Source: Streptomyces sp. A 4/2 (GTDB lineage Bacteria; Actinomycetota; Actinomycetes; Streptomycetales; Streptomycetaceae). Taken from it: 64,000 nucleotides of DNA. The number at the start of each line of letters is the position of its first letter. The first letter of the stretch is position 1. Below, in pieces: positions 60,452 to 64,000 of the stretch. Location of the stretch: the NCBI RefSeq assembly GCF_940670765.1, contig NZ_CALNVW010000020.1:1-64000 (forward strand). Direction: 5' to 3'. A program made the position numbers and the translations under genes. The notes below the pieces were generated by a model. That model was not told where the DNA came from, did not search any database, and saw nothing but the letters and a program-made list of their open reading frames with translations.

Positions 60452-63400
60452 TCAGAACTGCTGCCGGGAGGCGCAGTGTTCGCGGAGCCACCCGTGAACG
60501 GCGAGTGCGGTCGGCTCCGCGTACTCCTCAAGCATGGAGAAGTGGTCCCCCGCCACCTCCGTCCGTCGGTGATCCAGCGGCCAGCCGGCGCGCGCGTCGT
60601 CGCCGAGCAGTTCGAGCAGGGTCTTGTCCTCCGCGGCGCTCACCAGGAGGGTCGGGGTGGTCACGGGCAGCGGGCGCCAGCCTTCGAGCAACTGCGCATA
60701 CCACGCCATCGCCGTGAGCTGATCGTCGAGGACGGGCAGTTGGGGGAACCGGTCGATCAGCCGTCGCGTGAGCACCGACATTCCCTGGATCATGGCGGTT
60801 CCGGCCGACTGGAGGGTATCGAGCAGCACCAGAGCGGCGGGCGGAGCACCGGCCTTCTCCAGGTGTCGTACCAGCTCGTGGGCGGGCCACCCTCCGGAGG
60901 AGTAGGCGGCGAGCGCGAACGGCCGGCCATCGAACCGTCGGAGCAGCGTCCCGGCCAGCCGGTCCGCAGCCGCTTCCAGGCTCACCGGAAGCGGCTCACC
61001 GGCGCCGTAACCGGGGACGGAGACCGTCCACACCTCGCGGCGGCCACGGAGTGCGGCTGCGAACTTCACGTACTGGTGGGCCCCGGTGGGGGCGATGAGG
61101 GAAGGCAGGCAGACCAGGGCCGGTTCCTGATCGCCGTCCGACAACCGCAGGGTTTCCGGCTCCGGCCCCGCTCCGGTCGCGGAGGACGGCCGGAGCCGGG
61201 CGGCGATCGACAGCAGGTCACCGGCCTGCTCCGGGGTGCCCGTCCGCACCGCCGCGCGGAAGAGCGCGGCGATGGGCTGTGCCGGCGCCGTGGCGGGATG
61301 CGCGGACGACTCCGGCGGCCCGAACGCGGTGCCGGGGGCAGGTGTTTCCGCTGCCGCGGGGTTCAGGCGTGCCAGGAGGGCGTCCACCCGGGGGCCGCCG
61401 GCCGCCATGAAGTGGTCGGTGAGTTCCTCGACGGACTCGGCGTCGAAGAGCAGGGTGGACGGAACCTCTCCGAGGTCCTCACGCAGCGCGGTGGTGAGCT
61501 GGAGGACGAGGATGGAGTCCATCCCGTAGTCGCTGAGCGGCGCGGAGAGCGCGATCCTGTCCGGCGGAATACCGAGGGTCTGCGCGGCCTGGTCCCTGAG
61601 GTATCCGGCCATGGCGCCGGCCCGGTTCTCCGCGTCGGCGCCGGAGGCACCGGCTGTCCCGCCGCCGGCCGGGGGCCGTGCCGGGGCGGGGCGGGGGCGC
61701 GGGGGTGCGGTGGCCTCCGCCGGGGGCTCCGGGAGCGCTCGCGGAGCAGCGGTTTCGCGGTGCGACGGCGGGGCCACTGCCTGCCGGACGATCCCGTCGC
61801 TCTCCGCGGCGATGATCTGCTGCCCGAGCTCAAGTGTCCGGGGCAGCACGGGGACGACGGAGGAGAAGCCTTCGCTGACCAGCACCTCCCGCCAGTTCGC
61901 GGCCGACAGCGCGGGCGAACCGGGTACCCGCAGCGCGTGGTCCTCGAAGAGCCACCAGCCCTCCAGGAGTCCGAACGTGAGGTGGCTGGAGACGTCGAAC
62001 GCCGCCAGTTCGTTCAGCAGGAGCCACCCCCCGTCGCGCAGCGCCGCCTTCGCGTTGCGGATGGTGTTCCGGGTGTCGCGCGTCGCGTGCAGCACGTTGG
62101 CGGCGATGACCAGGTCGTAGCTCCCGCTCTCCACCCCCTGCCCGGCGAGCGGCTGTTCCGCGTCGAAGCGGGCGTAGGCGAGGTACGGAACCTCCGGTCC
62201 GTACTCGGTCCTGGCGTGGTTCAGGAACGCCTTCGAGAGGTCGGTGTACGTGTAGGTCTCGATGTGGTCCTGGAACGGGCGCAGCGCGGCGAACATCCCG
62301 GCGCTCGTGCCGCCGGTACCCGCGCCGATCTCCAGGATGCGCAGGCGCGCGGACGGATCCAGGCGCAGCCGCTCCGCGACGATGGCGGCTGCGGTGTCCG
62401 TCATGGCGCGGTTGTACATGTCGGCCACGCGGTTGTTGCGGTACGTGCCTTCGACGAGCGCGACGGAACCGCGCGGGAACAGGATGTCGGTGGGCCTGGT
62501 CCTGCCGGTGAGGATGTCCGGCAGCTTCCTGAGTGTGGCATCGAGCAGAGCGAGTTCTGCTGCCTTGTCCGGATCCGTGGACCACTGGGCGCGGCGCTCG
62601 TCCCACTCTCTGTCGAGGACGTCCAGCGGCGGGGCCGACGGCGGCACGATGCGGAGCGCGTGGTCGAGCCAGATGTCGTACCGCTCCAGGATTCCGGCAC
62701 GCCGGCGCAGCCGGGCGATGTCGCCGTGGGTCGGCGGAGTGCCGGGGTCGCGCAGGGCGCCGAGCGCTGCCAGGTGTCCGTGGACCATGCGCGCGAGGAG
62801 CGGATCGCGTTCGCTCCGGCGCCATGCTGCGATCGCGCGCATCGCCTCCCATGCGGACGGCTCCCTGGTGGCTGCCACGACGGCGGCGGGCGTGATGCGG
62901 GACCGCGCCCTTCCGTGGACCGTGAGCCGCGTCGCCACGTCGATGCCCGCGATGGCTTCGGGCTTCTGCACCTTGATGAAGCTCAGTTGAGGCTGCGGCC
63001 CGCTGAGCAGCGTGTCGAGTGCCTCCATCGCCTCGGGCGGCTCGATCGAGAGGAGGCCCCAGCGTGCCATGCGTTCCCGGTGGAGTGCGGTCGAGGCGCT
63101 GCCGACGCTCCCCCACCACCCCCAGTTCATCACCTTCACCGGGCAGTCCCGGTGCCGGGCGAGGAATGGGGCGTAGGCGTCGCTGAAGGTGCATCCGGCT
63201 GCGTAGTTGCTCTGCCCCGCAGCGGTCGTGAACGACTGGACGGACGAGAAGAAGAGGACGAAGTCCAGGGTCTCGTCCGCGAAGACCTCTGCCATGGCCA
63301 CGCTGACGTCGATCTTGGCGGTCAGGCAGGAGCGCAGCGTCGCTTCGTCCATGCGCGCCAGGCTCTGGTCCCGCAGGACGAGCGCCGCCTGGACGACGCC

Positions 63401-64000
63401 GTGGATCCGCGGATGGTGCCGCCCGACCTCCTCGTAGGCGGCACGCAGCGACGCGGGGTCCGCAGCGTCGGCGGAGAGGTAGCGCACACTGCCGCGTCCG
63501 GTGCAGGTGCTGAGTTTCGCTTCGATCGACGCGTCCTGCGGGCGCCGCCCGATCCAGATCACGTGGGCGCCGTAGCGCTGGACGACATGCCGGGTCCATA
63601 CGGTGCCGAGCCCGCCGGCACCTCCGATCACGACATAGACGCCGCCTTCCCGGTACGCGTCCCGCTGTACGGTCCCGGGCCGGCACGGAGCCCAGCGCCG
63701 GACCAGCCACTGGCCCGCGCGGCGCACCAGGGTGTCGCTCTCCGGGCGGTCCGGGAGTGCCGCCAGGTCCTCGGGCAGGTCGGCAGTGTCGAGGTCCGTG
63801 CGGCGGACCGACCAGTTCGCGTACTCCTGCCCGAGCGACCCGAAGAGGCCGTGCAGCCCGGCGTGGGCAGGTGCCGTCGGCTCGGTGTCGTAGGTGGCCA
63901 GGGCGCTGCGCGTCACCAGGGTCACGGTGAGCGGACGTGCGTCGTGTCCGGTGCGGACGAGGGCCTTGATCATGCGGAAGGCCGCGATGACGCCGTCCTC
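60452..64000 (-). CDS. Polyketide synthase, C-terminal part: KR-cMT-ACP-TE (runs off the window)
   Basis: The last ~1,180 residues of a type I polyketide synthase; the frame is open to the window end. Numbering from the Met at 63973: ketoreductase about 110-330 (VVIGGAGGLGTVW, SSVQSFTTAAGQSNYAAG with Ser, Tyr, Asn in order); C-methyltransferase 540-690 (RILEIGAGTGGTSAGMF); acyl carrier 815-880 (DYGMDSILVLQL, Ser); a Pro/Ala-rich linker before the carrier; thioesterase 915-1165 (LAAYSSGGWPAHEL in place of GxSxG, late GDHFSML). The KR surroundings (HAGLHGLFGSLGQEYANWS; MNWGWWGSVGSA; RMARWGLLSIEPPEAMEAL) and the DYGMDSI carrier resemble trans-AT synthases. The product acid would be freed by the TE and could be reduced by the CAR nearby. 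Confidence 0.9.
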   Translation of the reverse strand, partial: EDGVIAAFRMIKALVRTGHDARPLTVTLVTRSALATYDTEPTAPAHAGLHGLFGSLGQEYANWSVRRTDLDTADLPEDLAALPDRPESDTLVRRAGQWLVRRWAPCRPGTVQRDAYREGGVYVVIGGAGGLGTVWTRHVVQRYGAHVIWIGRRPQDASIEAKLSTCTGRGSVRYLSADAADPASLRAAYEEVGRHHPRIHGVVQAALVLRDQSLARMDEATLRSCLTAKIDVSVAMAEVFADETLDFVLFFSSVQSFTTAAGQSNYAAGCTFSDAYAPFLARHRDCPVKVMNWGWWGSVGSASTALHRERMARWGLLSIEPPEAMEALDTLLSGPQPQLSFIKVQKPEAIAGIDVATRLTVHGRARSRITPAAVVAATREPSAWEAMRAIAAWRRSERDPLLARMVHGHLAALGALRDPGTPPTHGDIARLRRRAGILERYDIWLDHALRIVPPSAPPLDVLDREWDERRAQWSTDPDKAAELALLDATLRKLPDILTGRTRPTDILFPRGSVALVEGTYRNNRVADMYNRAMTDTAAAIVAERLRLDPSARLRILEIGAGTGGTSAGMFAALRPFQDHIETYTYTDLSKAFLNHARTEYGPEVPYLAYARFDAEQPLAGQGVESGSYDLVIAANVLHATRDTRNTIRNAKAALRDGGWLLLNELAAFDVSSHLTFGLLEGWWLFEDHALRVPGSPALSAANWREVLVSEGFSSVVPVLPRTLELGQQIIAAESDGIVRQAVAPPSHRETAAPRALPEPPAEATAPPRPRPAPARPPAGGGTAGASGADAENRAGAMAGYLRDQAAQTLGIPPDRIALSAPLSDYGMDSILVLQLTTALREDLGEVPSTLLFDAESVEELTDHFMAAGGPRVDALLARLNPAAAETPAPGTAFGPPESSAHPATAPAQPIAALFRAAVRTGTPEQAGDLLSIAARLRPSSATGAGPEPETLRLSDGDQEPALVCLPSLIAPTGAHQYVKFAAALRGRREVWTVSVPGYGAGEPLPVSLEAAADRLAGTLLRRFDGRPFALAAYSSGGWPAHELVRHLEKAGAPPAALVLLDTLQSAGTAMIQGMSVLTRRLIDRFPQLPVLDDQLTAMAWYAQLLEGWRPLPVTTPTLLVSAAEDKTLLELLGDDARAGWPLDHRRTEVAGDHFSMLEEYAEPTALAVHGWLREHCASRQQF

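Overview
The window is high-GC DNA with GTG and TTG starts alongside ATG, strong third-codon GC bias and protein families typical of Streptomyces or a close actinomycete. That placement is by codon style and family recognition; there is no rRNA or housekeeping marker here. No tRNA, rRNA or CRISPR array was seen.

Layout. 0-6 kb: an MFS exporter, a wrecked tyrosine-recombinase gene, a small secreted protein and a three-gene secreted set (thaumatin-like protein, GH128 beta-1,3-glucanase, expansin/RlpA-like protein) that looks aimed at glucan-rich walls. 6.5-10.4 kb: two divergent regulator/NmrA-like oxidoreductase pairs (HxlR and TetR) with a GNAT acetyltransferase between. 10.6-16.3 kb: a molybdenum aldehyde oxidoreductase operon of PaoABC/YagTSR type with an XdhC-type maturation factor, divergent from a TetR regulator across three palindromes. 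16.4-24 kb: a phosphotransferase, a very large secreted S8 protease with a BNR propeller, a TrmB/LuxR-type regulator, an IS5-type transposase relic carrying a 17-bp minisatellite, and a small secreted protein.

24.3-50.2 kb: a nonribosomal peptide cluster on the minus strand in two blocks. The right block (50.2 to 34.9 kb) is one tightly overlapping operon: a three-module NRPS whose first adenylation domain is degenerate, a VioC/AsnO-like dioxygenase, a type II thioesterase, an MFS exporter, a Cys-nucleophile acyl shuttle (SyrC/CmaE-like), a free-standing A-T didomain, a SyrP-like dioxygenase and an MbtH protein. The left block (30.2 to 24.3 kb) has a small ORF translationally coupled to an A-T-C NRPS, a divergent GTP cyclohydrolase I homologue and an ATP-grasp ligase. 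The parts fit together: A-T-C provides the first residue and a condensation domain; T1 of the large NRPS, which cannot load itself, would be charged in trans by A-T plus shuttle after on-carrier hydroxylation; two further modules with acidic pockets add basic residues, the last N-methylated. Between the blocks lie a Nudix-GNAT fusion, a second MFS exporter with an 18-codon leader ORF, an IS1380-type transposase relic and a truncated RfbD-like reductase.

51.6-64 kb: the edge of a second, polyketide cluster: a SnoaL-like protein, a carboxylic acid reductase, a P450, an SDR, an Old Yellow Enzyme, a LysR regulator, and the C-terminal KR-cMT-ACP-TE part of a PKS with trans-AT-like features that runs off the window. 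The most interesting biology is the trans-loaded NRPS line with its coupled small ORF and atypical GTP cyclohydrolase, and the trans-AT-like PKS paired with a carboxylic acid reductase.
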